From the NCBI RefSeq assembly GCF_030272615.1, contig NC_081412.1, positions 137,708,747-137,772,746 of the forward strand: DNA of 64,000 nucleotides, given 5' to 3'. Of the stretch, positions 33,888-46,260 are shown piece after piece (position 1 is the stretch's first letter; every line of letters begins with the position of its first letter). The position numbers and the translations under genes are program-made. The notes under the pieces are model-generated. The model had not been told where the DNA came from and made no database searches. It saw only the letters and a program-made list of their open reading frames with translations. The DNA is from Cryptomeria japonica (Eukaryota; Streptophyta; Pinopsida; Cupressales; Cupressaceae).

Positions 33888-34870
33888 ATGATGAAGAAAG
33901 CGGGTCCCAAGTTAAACAAGGATAACTATAAGATCTGGAAAGATAGAATGAAGATCTACATAAAAGGTCTTGGTGCACAATATTGGAAGCAAGTTGAAAC
34001 CAAATATGTTGCTCCTACTACTACTCCCTTGACACTGGATGAACTCAAAGAGAAGCAAGAGAACATGCAAGCCTTATAATCCATTGTAAGTACTTTATCT
34101 AATTCAGAATATATTGATGTTCAAGGATTGGAAACTGCAGGTGAGGTTTGGGAAAAGTTAGATGCAATCTACGGAGGAGATGAGAATGTAAAAAGAGGAA
34201 AAGAGGAAAGCTTGAGAGAAAAAATTGATGACATGAGAATGCAAGAAGGATATAATATTGCACAGTATGGTTAGAGAATCAACGAAGTTGTTGGTGGTAT
34301 AAAAGGTGATGGTGGTAAGATAGATGATAATGTAGTGGTAAGTAAAATGCTTAGAGCCCTTCAACCTCAGTATGCTATTAGAGTATCAACAATCCAATAA
34401 CTTAGATCTATTTCAAAGGATAAAGTTACCGTTGATTCTTTAATTGGTAAGCTAACTGCTTTTGAGCTTAATAGTTTTGACAATGAAGATAATGTAATGT
34501 AACTTGAGGCACTGTTGGAAAAGAAATTTTCAAGAGGCACCAGTAAGTATAAAGGAAAGCCACCATTGAAATGTTTCTCTTGTAGTAGAATTGATCATAT
34601 TGCTGTAAATTGCCCTGATAATGACAAAAAAGAGAAATTTAGAAAGTATAAAGGAAAAGAGAAAAATCAATGTTATGTTGCAGTGGACGAAGGTGCTACT
34701 AATGAAGAGTTTGAAGATGATGAAGATACTGAAGAGATTGTGTTTGTAGTCGTGAAGGGGGAATTATCTGATGAGAAGGCATTGGTTTCTCATGTAGAAA
34801 ACAATGATGAATGGATTATAGATAGTGGTTGCTCACACCACATGACTGGAGACAAAAGTAATTTTATAAC
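33888..34870 (+). pseudogene. Copia gag and start of protease
   Basis: The ATG at 33888 opens a frame with KLNKDNYKIWKDRMKIYI near the N-terminus. In-frame stops occur near 34077, 34273, 34399 and 34501. After the last, the open frame at 34515 contains the zinc knuckle CFSCSRIDHIAVNC, where the usual Gly before His is Asp, and an acidic linker. It ends with the protease active site WIIDSGCSHHMTGDK, where Asp-Ser-Gly is intact. The coding sequence is cut at 34865 by the ATAAC target duplication and the Tat 5' LTR, and resumes at 52373. Confidence 0.9.
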
Positions 34871-35931
34871 TGTATACACCTAAAAATGGTCTGAAGATAG
34901 TTAATTAAATACGCAGTTATTTGATTAATTCCCCTTCCCAGTTAATTGAATTCACAAGCAATTTAATCAATTTCTCTATTCATCTACTAGTAAATAAATC
35001 TAAATGATTTATTTATATAGTTCATCTCATATCCCCCTTTGATTAATTAATTCTAAATTAATTAATGTCTCCCCATACTAATCAATTCTTCTAATCCCTA
35101 ATTAAGATTAACAAACCCAAGTTTGTTGAGATTAATTACCATTTTCCAATTATTTTAATTTCTAAATTCAAATGAGCACATGGCTCCTAAATTTAACCAC
35201 CCAACCTAACCATCCCCTAACTTAACCCATTCAATCTAATCTTGGGTCTAACTAACCCTATCCTATCTTGCACATTCTAACCTCCTTATCCTAACCTCCC
35301 ATGGTGTGGATATTCTCTCCTTGAGACACATGGCACTTTTGCCACATGTCTCCTCCCTTGGACACTTGCCCTCTCATGAGCAAGGCTCCTTGACACTTGT
35401 CACCACAGAGATGACAAGTGTCCCTTCCTCCAACCTCTTCTCCAACTTCCTCAATCTTGGTCCTTGATATCTTTAGATCAAATCTGGACCGTCGATTCTT
35501 GCTACCTCGGCTTTGGCCTTGGAATTCCTATAAATACCCCTCATTTTGGAGTAATAAGGATCCCATCTCATATCAATTTAGGCATCATTACTATAGGCAA
35601 TTTGCATTTCAATTATCTAGTAATTAGCTTTTGGATTTATCATAGTATGTTAGTCTAGTTTCTTAAATCATGCATTTCATATCATCTCCATAGTTAATTA
35701 TGATCAAATAGCTACTCAACTCTTGAGTTGTCACTTTGGAGGTCATTGCTCTACTGAGAGCCCATCAATCCAACACCTTCAAGGTCCTCAAGAATAGAGG
35801 AAAATGGGACATCTCAAGGAAGGCTTATGGTTTGCTTCTTTGATTTAGTTTTCAGTTAAGCTTTTCAATTACATCTTATTGTCTTATTATATGTGTATGC
35901 CTCTTATACTAACCACATTTTTAGCATCACA
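34871..35931 (+). repeat. 5' LTR of the Tat element
   Basis: 1061 bp, TGTATACACCTAAAAATGG to TTTTTAGCATCACA. A TATA box (TATAAATA) is at 35529-35536. The same family appears as a solo LTR at 7304-8332. Confidence 0.97.
35529..35536 (+). promoter_or_regulatory. TATA box of the Tat 5' LTR
   Basis: TATAAATA followed by CCCCTCATTTTGG. It is conserved in the 3' LTR (51965-51972) and in the solo LTR at 7304-8332. Confidence 0.65.
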
Positions 35932-35955
35932 TTAATTGGCGCCCACCGTGGGGCC
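35932..35955 (+). other. Primer-binding site of the Tat element
   Basis: TTAATTGGCGCCCACCGTGG follows the LTR directly. GGCGCCCACCGTGGGGC is the core, and the adjoining GGGGCCTAGCCCC is palindromic. The tRNA is not assigned. Confidence 0.8.
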
Positions 35956-36109
35956 TAGCCCCTTTGATCTTTAACAAGTTTGCTTGCAGGAAATTTCATT
36001 GACAAGTTGATTAGCTTTTTTAGAGTGCAGATTGGCTCTCTTGGGTTCCTAAATCGCGTTCTTGGTCTCTATTGTGGCGTTCCGGCACCTCAAATGACGT
36101 TTTTAGGAG

Positions 36110-36392
36110 ACTTCTCAACTCTGTTTTTCTACTTTTTTGTACTTTAGTGCTTTTAGTCTGTACTTTAGCATTTTTGGTATGTATGGTGGCATTTTTGGCA
36201 AATTTGTCAGTGTTTTCAGTCTATTTAACAATGTTTTTGGTGTGCAGAACAATGTTTCTAGTTTGTAGAACAACGTTTCTGGTGTGCAGAACAACGTTTC
36301 TGGTGTGCAGAACAACGTTTCTGGTGTGCAGAGCAGCGTTCTTGGCACATATGATGGCATTCTTGGTCAATTTGATGGCGTTTTCAGTTTTT
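36110..36392 (+). repeat. Leader minisatellite 1, 21-bp unit
   Basis: About twelve units of 21 bp, best preserved as ACGTTTCTGGTGTGCAGAAC in four adjacent copies at about 36230-36330. Because 21 is a multiple of three, long hydrophobic ORFs appear on the plus strand. There is no other sign that they are coding. Confidence 0.92.
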
Positions 36393-36599
36393 TATTAATT
36401 TTGCAAATATTGTATGTTGCATTCCTCATTTATGCTTCTGGACTGTCATTTTCCCGAACCTAATTTGCAGATTGTTGGTTTTGCAGGTACTTATTTCGCT
36501 GTGAAAGACCGGAGTTATAAACTATTTCACCGCCAAAGAATACAATATAAACTACTAACTTTGTTTGCAGCCATGGGATTTTGCACTTATATTTGTTAA

Positions 36600-37330
36600 A
36601 TTAGGAACATAGACTAATTACAATGGAAATGAACAAACATGTCTTATGTGTCTTGATGATAGGCGAGTATGCTCTCACCTTTCTTAGGTGATCAGAAAGC
36701 TAGACTCATCCTTTGCTTTAAATAGTGCATATCTTTAGCTGGCCTGTCACAGTGGGAAAATGTAATCACCCTGTGAGAACGACCCAAGTGAGTATAGCTG
36801 GACCTGAGTATTCCAACTCACTATAATAAATAGGTCTCTGATGATTAAAGTCTCAGAGGATGGGATTATTTGAGTTTTCTCTTTGAGATCTCTCATATCG
36901 GGCATTTTGTAGGGCCTCGCAGTCTCAATCACGTTTACGTGACTACAACTTGTTTCGGTACCTTGTTGGGCTATAGGCCTCAATCATGCTTGCGTGACTT
37001 CAAGGGGTAATTTCAAATGGAATTCCTAACTAAGAACTATAAAAATAGAAGCTACTCGATTCACCTCCGAAAGGGTGATAATCTTTGTGCAAGAGAGATA
37101 GTAACTCTCCCAAGACACTTGCCATATCATGCCCCCATTAGCGTTTGGAGTCAGATAATACGGCGTTGAGAATCCATTGCGTGAGACTCAACGGCCGTAT
37201 TTTGATTAGCTATTGGGTGTGTACCTAAGTCAGCAAGCAAAGGTTTTCATTCTCAACCAATCTCCTTAGGATAGACTGATTGACGTGTTTTTAATTGTTA
37301 AAAACCTTTGAAATAAAAATATAATCTGAT
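36600..37330 (+). other. Tat leader, unique part
   Basis: Non-coding sequence between minisatellites 1 and 2 with no domain. A pair of similar phrases, CTCGCAGTCTCAATCACGTT and GGCCTCAATCATGCTTGCGT, lies about 60 bp apart near 36920-36990. Confidence 0.5.
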
Positions 37331-37436
37331 TTCTGTGTTTGTAAATCAAGTCAAGATATCATCCATTGAAATACAACAAACATTGAAAACTCAAACTTCA
37401 AACTGTCAAATTCACAAGTTTTGCAGCATATTATCT

Positions 37437-37795
37437 CTTTCAGACCAAACAGTCGCATCTACGGTCCAAACAGTTGCATCTATGGTCCAAACAGTCGCAT
37501 CTACAGTCCAAACACTCACATCTACAGTCCAAACATTAGCTTTTTCAGTCCATACAGTTGCTCTTTTAGTCCAAACATTAACTTTTTCAGTCCAAATGGT
37601 CGCACCTTCGGTCCAAACAGTCGCATCTACAGTCCAAACAGTCACATTTACAGTCCAAACATTAGCTTTTTCAGTCCAAGTAGTTGCTCTTTCATTCCAA
37701 ACATTAGCTTTTATAGTTCAAACATTAGCTCTTTCAGTCCAAACGGTCGCACCTTCGTTCCAAACAGTCACATTTTCAATCCAAAGGTCAACTCT
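37437..37795 (+). repeat. Leader minisatellite 2, 21-bp unit
   Basis: About seventeen units of the form GTCCAAACAGTCGCATCTAC. The units give open frames on both strands (for example SIYSPN-type heptads) without protein-family resemblance. Confidence 0.93.
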
Positions 37796-37929
37796 CTTGG
37801 TGTTAATGTCAAATTTCTCATATTTCAACATTAACTCTTAAAGGTTGAGCATATTATAGAGTTGGGTCAAAATTGTAATCTCCTAAGTTCAAACACTCAA
37901 TTTGCTAAGCCTACATATCATTATTTGAA

Positions 37930-38160
37930 CTTTAGAGTCACTGTATTGCAGAACAGAGTTCCTGGTCTATTAGTCAACGTTTCTGGTTTGTATGTCAGTG
38001 TTTCTGGTCAGTATAGTAGCATTTTTGGTAAGTCTGTCAGAGTTTCTGGTCCAAACAACAGCGTTTCTGGTCTAAATAGCAGAGTTCCTAGTCTAAACAA
38101 CAACATTTCTGGTCAGTACAGCAGAGTTCCTGGTCATTTTGTCAGCGTAACTGGTAAAAT
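37930..38160 (+). repeat. Leader minisatellite 3, 21-bp unit
   Basis: About eleven units of the form GTTTCTGGTCCAAACAACAG. The first half of the unit matches minisatellite 1 (GTTTCTGGT) and the second half matches minisatellite 2 (GGTCCAAACA). Confidence 0.9.
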
Positions 38161-38715
38161 ACATCAAAATCAGAAAACAAAAATAACCCATTTCTCAAAC
38201 AGTCAAACATAGAGAGTAGGTCAACTTGTTGGGTCATTCAATCAGGTTATCTTCTGTCAAAAATAGATTCAAGAACAAGACACACAAAAGTCTCAAGTAT
38301 TCACCTCAAACAAGTTAGAGATCAAACACCTTAAAGTGCAACAACATATTATCTTTGATAAACTAATCGTTCAAACATAGTTTCTCATCATGATCTATCA
38401 TCCTTTAATCATGAAACTACAACACTTGATCAAAATAACCTCGTTCTCTATCATAGGATATATCGTTCCTATTGAACTTGGTCATATAAAAAATCACAAA
38501 ATTTGCACTCCAAAAACTAAGATCGAAAAACTTGTAAACAAGAAAATACTTGAAAAGATCATTTCGTGTCTATACATCTGCAACTTTCACCTCAATAATT
38601 AAACACTTATAATGACACATTTCTCAAGATTTAAACCTCAAAAAACATTCAAAACACGTGTATGCCCGTTCTAACCAGGGCTCAGAGATGAAAGATTGCA
38701 GAAATAGAAATAGAA

Positions 38716-40476
38716 ATGTTTGAAATAACTAAAGACTATAGAAACATGGAACACGAAGATGAAATACAAGTTGAAGAGGAAATAATAGAACAACATGTCA
38801 AAGACATCAAAAAAGATCCCCAATTCGAAAAATTTATGCATAAAATATTGGAGGGAGAAAAAGAAAAATATTTCCTAATGTTAGCCAAATCTGGTGCTAC
38901 ACTCCCCCAAGATTTTGATGTAAACAAATTGACACAAAAGAAAAGTGATCCTCCTCCTAATAATGAACAATATGAGGACATCTTTGGTCTCAAAATGAAT
39001 AACACGTCAATTCCTAATAACACCACAACCAATGAAGAAACTTACATCCCCAACAGAGATGAAGTAGAAATTCTAAATAACGCTCAAATTAATGAGGACA
39101 CAAGAAGGACCAGGGATGAACCAAGAAGAGATCGAGATCCTCCTAGAATACAAAATCAGGGTTATACTAGAACAAATCATGTTGATAATCCTATCATGAC
39201 TCTCACACAACAACTACAAACATTGCAAACACAAATCCAAGATATGCAAAGAGGAAATGTTAGACGATACTCGCTTCAAGAAATATGTCCTTATCCATTT
39301 GACAGAAACCTCAACATGATACCTTTTCCTATAGGTTTCGAGACTCTGAGGTACGAAAAATATGACAGAAGCACTGACCCTCAAGATCATATAAGAGAAT
39401 TTTGCACAATGAGCATGGAGTTTGCACATGAAGATACATACTTAATGAGACTATTTCCAAAAAGCTTAACTGGATTAGCTATGGAATGGTTCTCCAAACT
39501 TCCACCAGGAATTAGATCATTTTCAGAGTTGGTGGATAAGTTTGTATCCCAATACGCTTATAACATCCAACATGAAATAACCATGCTAGACCTGTGTAAC
39601 ACAAAATAAAAAAGTGGAGAACCCTTCATGACATTCTTACAACGATGGAGGTAGTTAGCTTCAAGGTATCCTCGTACAGTGCCGGAGTATGAAAAAATGG
39701 ACATATTTATCGACAACTTAAATGATCAAATGAGTTATTACTTAAAAATGCAAGGAAATCAAAGTTTTGCAAAAATGATTGACAATGGAATCAGAATGGA
39801 GGAAGCCATGATAAAGAAAGGTGAGTTGAAAATATTCAAAGAAGGAGTTCACCCTCCTAACAACACTAACAACAACAATCACAATGATAAACCAAAAATT
39901 GGGAATAGAAATTGTAATATCGTCAATGACGGGATAGTGGATAACAACAATGTAAAACCAAAGCAACTGGTTTTCAATTTATCCAATCACTCATCAGTAG
40001 CTCAACAAAACAACAATCACCAAAAAGCAACTATCAAAAATTTCTTTCGAAGACAATTTATAAACATTGGTGAACCCCTTGGGTCTACATTAAAAACACT
40101 TATTGCAAACAAATTGATTACTTTACCAGAAGAAAGAAACTTCGAACCCAAGGTAAAACCTGCTTGGTGGAATGACAACCATTACCGTGATTTCCATCAA
40201 AACAAAGAACACCAAACAAATGCTTGTCAACAATTAAAACATGTCATCCAAGATTTGATTGATAATGGAATAATAACTGTGGATGGACATACAACAAATG
40301 AATCTCACACAACTTTCAAAACTCCACTTCCTAATTATGAGAAGGGTGAATCATCAATAGGGCAGAATGGTAAAGGTAAAGCAAAGGTAAACTATGCTCA
40401 TGCATACGACGATGTGGTAAATGTAATCATGGTTAAAGAGCAACAACATCACGAACCTGCTCATGTTATCACATGA
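38716..40476 (+). pseudogene. Tat gag
   Basis: The ATG at 38716 opens a frame of 297 residues, followed after two stops (near 39607 and 39654) by a second open stretch to 40476. The N-terminus is acidic and charged. The capsid-like core includes GFETLRYEKYDRSTDPQDHI and LMRLFPKSLTGLAMEWFSKL. The C-terminal zinc-binding motif (FHQNKEHQTNAC, then HVIQDLIDNGI) has lost its first Cys. Gag assembles the particle and binds RNA (family knowledge). No frameshift is evident across 1.76 kb, and each of the stops could come from CAA, CAG or CGA by a single C-to-T change. Confidence 0.9.
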
Positions 40477-41898
40477 AGCAAAGCCAAAGTGGTTTTTCCA
40501 GGTCCTACAACAAACACGTCATCGACTACCAAACAATACAATCTAGTGGATCAATTATAGAAAACACCCGCACAAATATCCATCTTAGAACTGTTAAAGC
40601 TTTCACCTACAGACAAAGAAATTCTTGAATGAGCATTAGTAGATACCACAGTGTCCAAAGATCTTGATATTGATCAATTCCAAACCATGGTGGGACACCT
40701 CACAACTCCTCACTACTTATCATTTACCAAAGAAGATGACATGTCCTTGCAACATCCCCACAACACTCCTTTGCATATTGAAGTCCTCATTCACAAAACA
40801 CAAGTTAAACGTGTTCTAATATATGGTGGAGCTAGCCTAAATATTTGTTCATTGAGTCTTGTTCGTGCCTTGGGATATTCAGAAGATGCAGTTGATCCCC
40901 ACAAAAAGATCACCATAAAAGCCTATGACGAAGAAGAACGTTCCTCCAAGGGAATTGTGATACTACCCATTAGAGTGGGACCTTTATAGAAAAACACAGC
41001 ATGCCAAGTTTTGGAATTGGACTTATCATATAATATACTCCTGGGGAGACCATGGATACATGACTTACAAGCTGTCCCATCAACCTATCATCAGTGTGTC
41101 AAATTTCCCTATGATGGACAAGAAATCACAATATTTGCAGATTCAAATCCATTCCAGTATTGCAACAATCTAAAAATGGCTCAAGAAGTCATTGTTCCTC
41201 ATAACAGGGAGGTGTCATCTTCGAACACACAATCCAAAGAACAATCCTTTGCCTCTATTTTATCAAGTATGGAAAAACAAATGCAGTTAAGAGATCGAGG
41301 AAACAGAGAATACTCAATATCACAATTACCACTCTCTCCTAAATCCTTTGGAAAACCATCAAACTCTAAACAACAACCAATTGTGAAACATCTTCCGATA
41401 TTTGATGGAGCATTCATTAGTGCTGGAACCTTGTCAGAGGAGATAGAAGACAAAGATATGCTACAGTGGCTATACAAAGATGAAGAAATTCAACAAAAGG
41501 TCAACAATGTCAGAATACCTACAAAAAAATATGGAAAAGGATTCAACATTCTTCAAAAGATGGGATACACTGGAACAGGTCCTATAGGAAAAGTTACTCA
41601 TAATCAGCAAGCTACAGACAAAGAAGGCTTAGGGTATGGACAAGTTACTCTACCAGAAGACACATTTTCTAACCAACAAAAAAAAGAATATGAAAACAAA
41701 CAAGAACAACTTGCAATTGAAAGGGAAGAAGCATCTGCAAAGCAACGAGCACAACCAAACATGAAATGGCAAAAGAAACAATCCTTAAACCAACAAGAGA
41801 AACAAACCAATAATACCTCCCAAGCAGCATTAACTCTTAATCAAAACAAGCATGAACCTAGCACTAATCAAGGAGAACTGATAGTAAAGTTGACATAA
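40477..41898 (+). pseudogene. Tat protease with G-patch domain
   Basis: After stops near 40474, 40557 and 40630 the frame at 40651-40989 contains the retropepsin. Its active site reads LIYGGASLNICS, so the catalytic Asp is Tyr and the enzyme must be dead. The downstream flap and C-terminal part continue past a TAG at 40987-40989 with [20 protein letters not shown]. Near 41525-41600 a G-patch is visible: [21 protein letters not shown]-patch domains bind RNA and are known beside proteases in several retroelement polyproteins. The last part is Gln/Lys-rich and probably helical. Confidence 0.9.
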
Positions 41899-42824
41899 CT
41901 CAATCTCAGTCCATAAGAAGTTGAATATGAAAGAAGGAAAGATATAGCAAGACAAACAGAAGAAACACATCAAAAGCTATATGAATAAATTTGTAGATTG
42001 CAAGCTACAAGTGAGACAGATTCTGATGAATGGGAATGGGATTCCTATCATTCTGAAGAATTAGCTGAAGAAAATTGCTTTAAAGAAGATGTAGGGTCGA
42101 TGTAGTTCACAGGTATGCAGGGAAAACGTTAGGAACTAGTTCACTTGAATTAGAATCACATTTAGCTGACTTGGACTTAATTGAGGATGATCAAGAACTT
42201 CTTGGGCAAGGTAATTCTGATGAGGGTACGGTTCTAGACATTGACATACATATCAAAAACTTTGATAACTCAATCATGACCCTAAATACTCTCGAAACAT
42301 CTCAACCAGATGATCCTTTACCTCTACTCCACCCCAAACTTATTGAATGGGAAAATGAAGGACATACTTCCATTGATACCTTTCCAAATGACTATGCCAT
42401 ATCCGTATATCTTAATGCAATCGAACCTGCAACAACTTCCACCAGGAATTTCAGCAATGCATCTTCCAGTCAAGTGGGTGCCAAATCTCCTAGTCGCAAA
42501 AGCAAAAATAAAGAAAACAATATCAGGTCTAATGTTGAAAACCATTTCTTGGCAACATTAGATCAGGAAAAAGTAAAAAGAAAGGATGCATCTAATGGTG
42601 AAAACCTCCTTGAGGCGCCGGAAGATGGGAGATTTGACACTTTACCTGAGTACTATCAAGAAAGGTCATCAATTTTGATCGAACTAACAAAAGCAGTTAA
42701 TATAGGGACAACAGAGCAACCAAAGATCCTACATCCAACAACTTCTCTATCAGAAAAAGAAAGGAAAGAATATATGGAATTCTTTACACGATGACAAATC
42801 AATTTTGCCTGGTCATATGCAAAC
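41899..42824 (+). pseudogene. Tat protease-RT linker region
   Basis: Readable in sense after stops near 41896 and 41986, and after a frame change around 42100. The ORF at 42171-42794 (207 residues) is acidic, with low-complexity Ser/Lys/Asn parts and a final STSLSEKERKEYMEF-like helix leading into the reverse transcriptase start. A TGA at 42792-42794 separates them. I see no known domain here. Linkers of this kind are normal in Tat polyproteins. Confidence 0.75.
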
Positions 42825-44831
42825 ATGCTAGGATTGGATCCAGAGCTTATTATGCATCACTTGAATGTCAATCCAGGAGCCAAACCAGTCAAACAAAAAT
42901 TAAGAAAGATGCATCCACATATTTCTCTCTTGGTCAAAGCAGAACTAAAAAAATTACTGGATGTAGGATTCATCAGACCTATAACATATCCTCAATGGGT
43001 ATCAAACATTGTTCCTGTTTCAAAGCCAGACAAAAGTATCAGAGTATGCATAGACTTCAAAGATCTTAATAATGCATGTCCAAAGGATGATTTTCCTTTG
43101 CCTAACATTGACATCATTGTAGATTTAACAGCTAGACACTCCATGTTTTCTCTAATGGATGGTTTCTCCAGATACAATCAGATTAAAATAGCACCTGAAG
43201 ATCAAGAAAATACAGCTTTCACATGTCCGTGGGGTACTTTTTGTTGGAACGTCATGCCTTTTGGATTAAAGAATGCAGGTGCCACATATTAGAGAGCTAT
43301 GACAACGATATTCCATGACATGATGCATACATTCATGGAAGACTATGTGGATGACATCTTGGCAAAATCATACAACATAGAAGAACATATCAAAATAATG
43401 GAAAAGATCTTTGATCTGTTAGAACAGTACAAGCTATGGCTAAATCCTAAGAAATGTGCCTTTGGTGTCACTTCAGGAAAGCTATTGGGATACATTATTT
43501 CAGCTAGAGGTATCGAAGTAGATCCAGCTAAGGTCAAAGCAATCATGGAAATGGCATCTCCCAAGAATATAAGTCAACTCAGATCACTACAAGGAAGACT
43601 ACAGTCAATCAAAAGATTTGTAGCTCAATTAGCAGATAAATGTCAACCATTCACCCATCTATTACATAAAAATGTTCATTTCAATTGGGACCATCAATGT
43701 GAGGATGCATTCAACAAGATCAAGGCATATCTCATGCAACCACCCGTTCTAATGTCACCAATTCTAGACAAGTCGTTATTGCTCTATGTATCGACCACTG
43801 AGGTATCATTAGGATTTTTGCTTGCACAACATGATAATGAAGGAAAAGAGCGAGCCATCTACTACATCAACATAACACTAGTGGGATACGAGCTCAACTA
43901 TTCCCCAACAGAAAAAGCATGCTTGGTGGTAGTTTTTGCTTCTCAAAAATTAAGACACTATCTACTGTCTCACTCCATCAAGTTGATAGCTAAAATTGAT
44001 CCATTGAAATATTTTCTCAGCAAGGCAACATTGATAGGACGACTAGCAAAATGGATCATGATCCTAAGTGAGTTTGATATTGAGTATATAGATAGAAAAG
44101 TTATCAACGGACAAGTCATCGCAGATCAACTAGCAGAGGCACCACTTCAAGATGATCATCCTCTACAGATTGAGTTTCCTGACGCTGATATCCTAATAGT
44201 CACAACAAAAGCATGGCAACTATATTTTGATGGTTCATATACGCAGCACAGATTAGGAGTCAGAATTCTATTTATCACACCACAAGGTCATACCATCCCG
44301 AAAGCATACAAATTAAGCTTTCCATGCACCAACAACACTGCAGAGTATGAAGCTTTGGTTACAGGTATCAAAATGGCTGTAGAAATTACACAACTTCAGG
44401 TCTTTGGAGACTCTCAGCTTGTCATCAATCAAATCAATGATGACTATCAAACAAAAGATGACAAACTCATGCCTTACAAAAAGATGGTGGATGAATTCAA
44501 GAAATATTTTGTTGAAATCACTTTTGAACAAATTCCAAGAAATGATAACAAAGCAGCAGATGCCATGGCAACACTTGCTTCTCTATTACAAACACAAGAA
44601 AATCAAAAGCATTATGAATTCCTGGTGGAAGAGTTGTTTTGCCCTTCTCATAATTGTCCTAATTCCCAAACCATTTGTCAACTTATAGGACATGATTCCT
44701 CCCGCTATGGCCAAACTTACACATACTTGAAAGATAACATCTTACCTCCTGACTTATCGAAAAATGAAAAGAGAAAATTTATTCGCCAATCCTCCCATTA
44801 TACTCTTGTCGCAGATACCTTATTTAAATGA
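42825..44831 (+). pseudogene. Tat reverse transcriptase, RNase H and second (archaeal-type) RNase H
   Basis: The first 156 residues hold the RT N-terminal half (LGLDPELIMHHLNV, GFIRPITYPQWVSNIV, RVCIDFKDLNNACPKDDFPL, MPFGLKNAGATY). A TAG at 43290-43292 interrupts it. The next 510-residue frame continues with the catalytic EDYVDDILAKS near its residue 17. A first RNase H spans about 150-285 with LLLYVSTTEVSLG, where the catalytic Asp is missing as is usual for Tat. A second RNase H spans about 305-435 with LYFDGSYTQH, NNTAEYEALVTGI, VFGDSQLVINQI and NDNKAADAMATLAS, whose acidic residues are present. The stop is at 44829-44831. The second RNase H is taken to be the functional one in this lineage. 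Confidence 0.93.
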
Positions 44832-45957
44832 GGTCTAGACGATATTCTTTTAAGATGTCTCGAACAAGAAGAATCTGAGAAGGCCTTAAAGGAAGTCCAT
44901 AACGAAATTTGTGGCACTCATTCAAGTGGTCTTACCTTTCAAAAAAACTCATACGCTTGGGCTATTATTGGCTGACTATGGAACGGGATTCTTTTCAGAT
45001 AGCTATAACGTGCAAACAATGTTAGATCCATGGGAACTTGATCCATGAACCAGCACAAGAACTTCATGCTTTGACAACATCTTGGCCTTTTTGTCAATGG
45101 GGTCTTGATCTAGTAGGAAAGATAAATCATTCTTCATCTAATGGTCACAAATTCATCCTTGTAGCTACAGAATGTTTTACAAAATGGATCGAGGCAGTAC
45201 CTCTCACAAATATCATAGGAAAACAAATTGCTGCATTCATCTTGAATTACATCATCTGTCGCTATGGAATACTAATGACCATTATCACTGATAATGGGGG
45301 ACCATTCAAGAATGAGGATGTATAAGAGCTATGTAAGAAGTTTAAGATCCAACACAGATTCTCCACACCCTATTAACCACAAGGGAATGAGCAGGCAAAA
45401 GCATCTAACAAAACTATTCTGAAAATCCTCAAAAAGACAGTGAACAATGCTAGGAAAGATTGGCATATTCAACTAAACCCTGCTCTCTGGGCCTACTGCA
45501 CCAGTATCTGCATACCAACAAGTGCCACACCTTTCTCTTTTGTATACAGATCAGAAGCCATATTGCCTATCGAAGTAGAGATTCCCTCTCTATGTGTATC
45601 ACTAAAAGGTCTCATCCCAGATGAAGAACAAAGAGTGTCTAGACTACAAGAGTTAGAACTGATCCATGAACGAAGACAAAATTCCTTTGACCATTTAAAG
45701 GTATATCAACAAAGAATGTGCCGAAGTTATAATCACAAGGTCAAACCATGAAGCTTTCAAGTGGGAGAACTAGTACTAAAGGAAAATCCACGAAATCAGT
45801 TAGATCGAGAAAAGAAGGGAAAATTTGAACCAAATTGGCTAGGTCCATTTGTGGTCACAACAGTATTTGGGTTAGGGGCATATTAGCTATCAACACAAGA
45901 TGGAGATCAGCTCGAGGAACCCATCAATAGTATGCATCTGAAGAATTTTTATGTCTG
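44832..45957 (+). pseudogene. Tat integrase
   Basis: The N-terminal zinc-finger region (44832-45037) is frameshifted. The core is visible at 45038-45325 with WGLDLVGKINHSS and ITDNGGPFKNEDV (two catalytic Asp). After stops near 45323 and 45373 the third catalytic position reads PQGNEQAKASNK, with Lys in place of Glu. The frame at 45440-45751 holds the end of the core (PTSATPFSFVYRSEAILPIE, YNHKVKP). After further stops come GKFEPNWLGPFVVTT and MHLKNFYV at the C-terminus. The integrase is inactive by several independent changes. Confidence 0.9.
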
Positions 45958-46260
45958 AAAAAATCCAAAAATAGTGAAAAAGCAGAAAATCCAAAAACAG
46001 TGAAAAAAGAAAAAACAGTAAAAAAAATAAAAAATGAGAAAAAGTGCAATAAAAACAGATGGTGAAAACCTGGCAAACAAGTGTTATCTGTCGGCTAGCT
46101 CTGCCATCTATTGGTTTGCGCTTTCTTCTGCTTGCATTCTCTTCTATCGACGTTATTCATATTCATCATAAATCCTTTTGTACATATGCAGGCATCCCAG
46201 GTGATTTCTCGTCATCGTTTGGATCATTGACTATATCATAATAAGGCTTGTTTCTAGGCT
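45958..46260 (+). repeat. A-rich repeats after the Tat pol stop
   Basis: Loose tandem units of the type AAAAATCCAAAAATAGTGAA run from the integrase stop to about 46055, followed by unique sequence. The second Tat copy has an A-rich tandem block at the same place (read on its own strand). Confidence 0.7.

Noticed and set aside
36072-36398. 108-residue hydrophobic ORF that looks like repeated membrane segments
   Set aside because: It is the 21-bp leader minisatellite. Any 21-bp repeat lacking a stop gives such an ORF.
37335-37841. ORFs of 137-168 residues with heptad repeats, suggestive of a structural protein
   Set aside because: These are also products of the 21-bp repeat, open in several frames on both strands.
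37437-38160. Regular short repeats resembling a CRISPR array
   Set aside because: Units are contiguous with no spacers, and the context is a plant retrotransposon leader.
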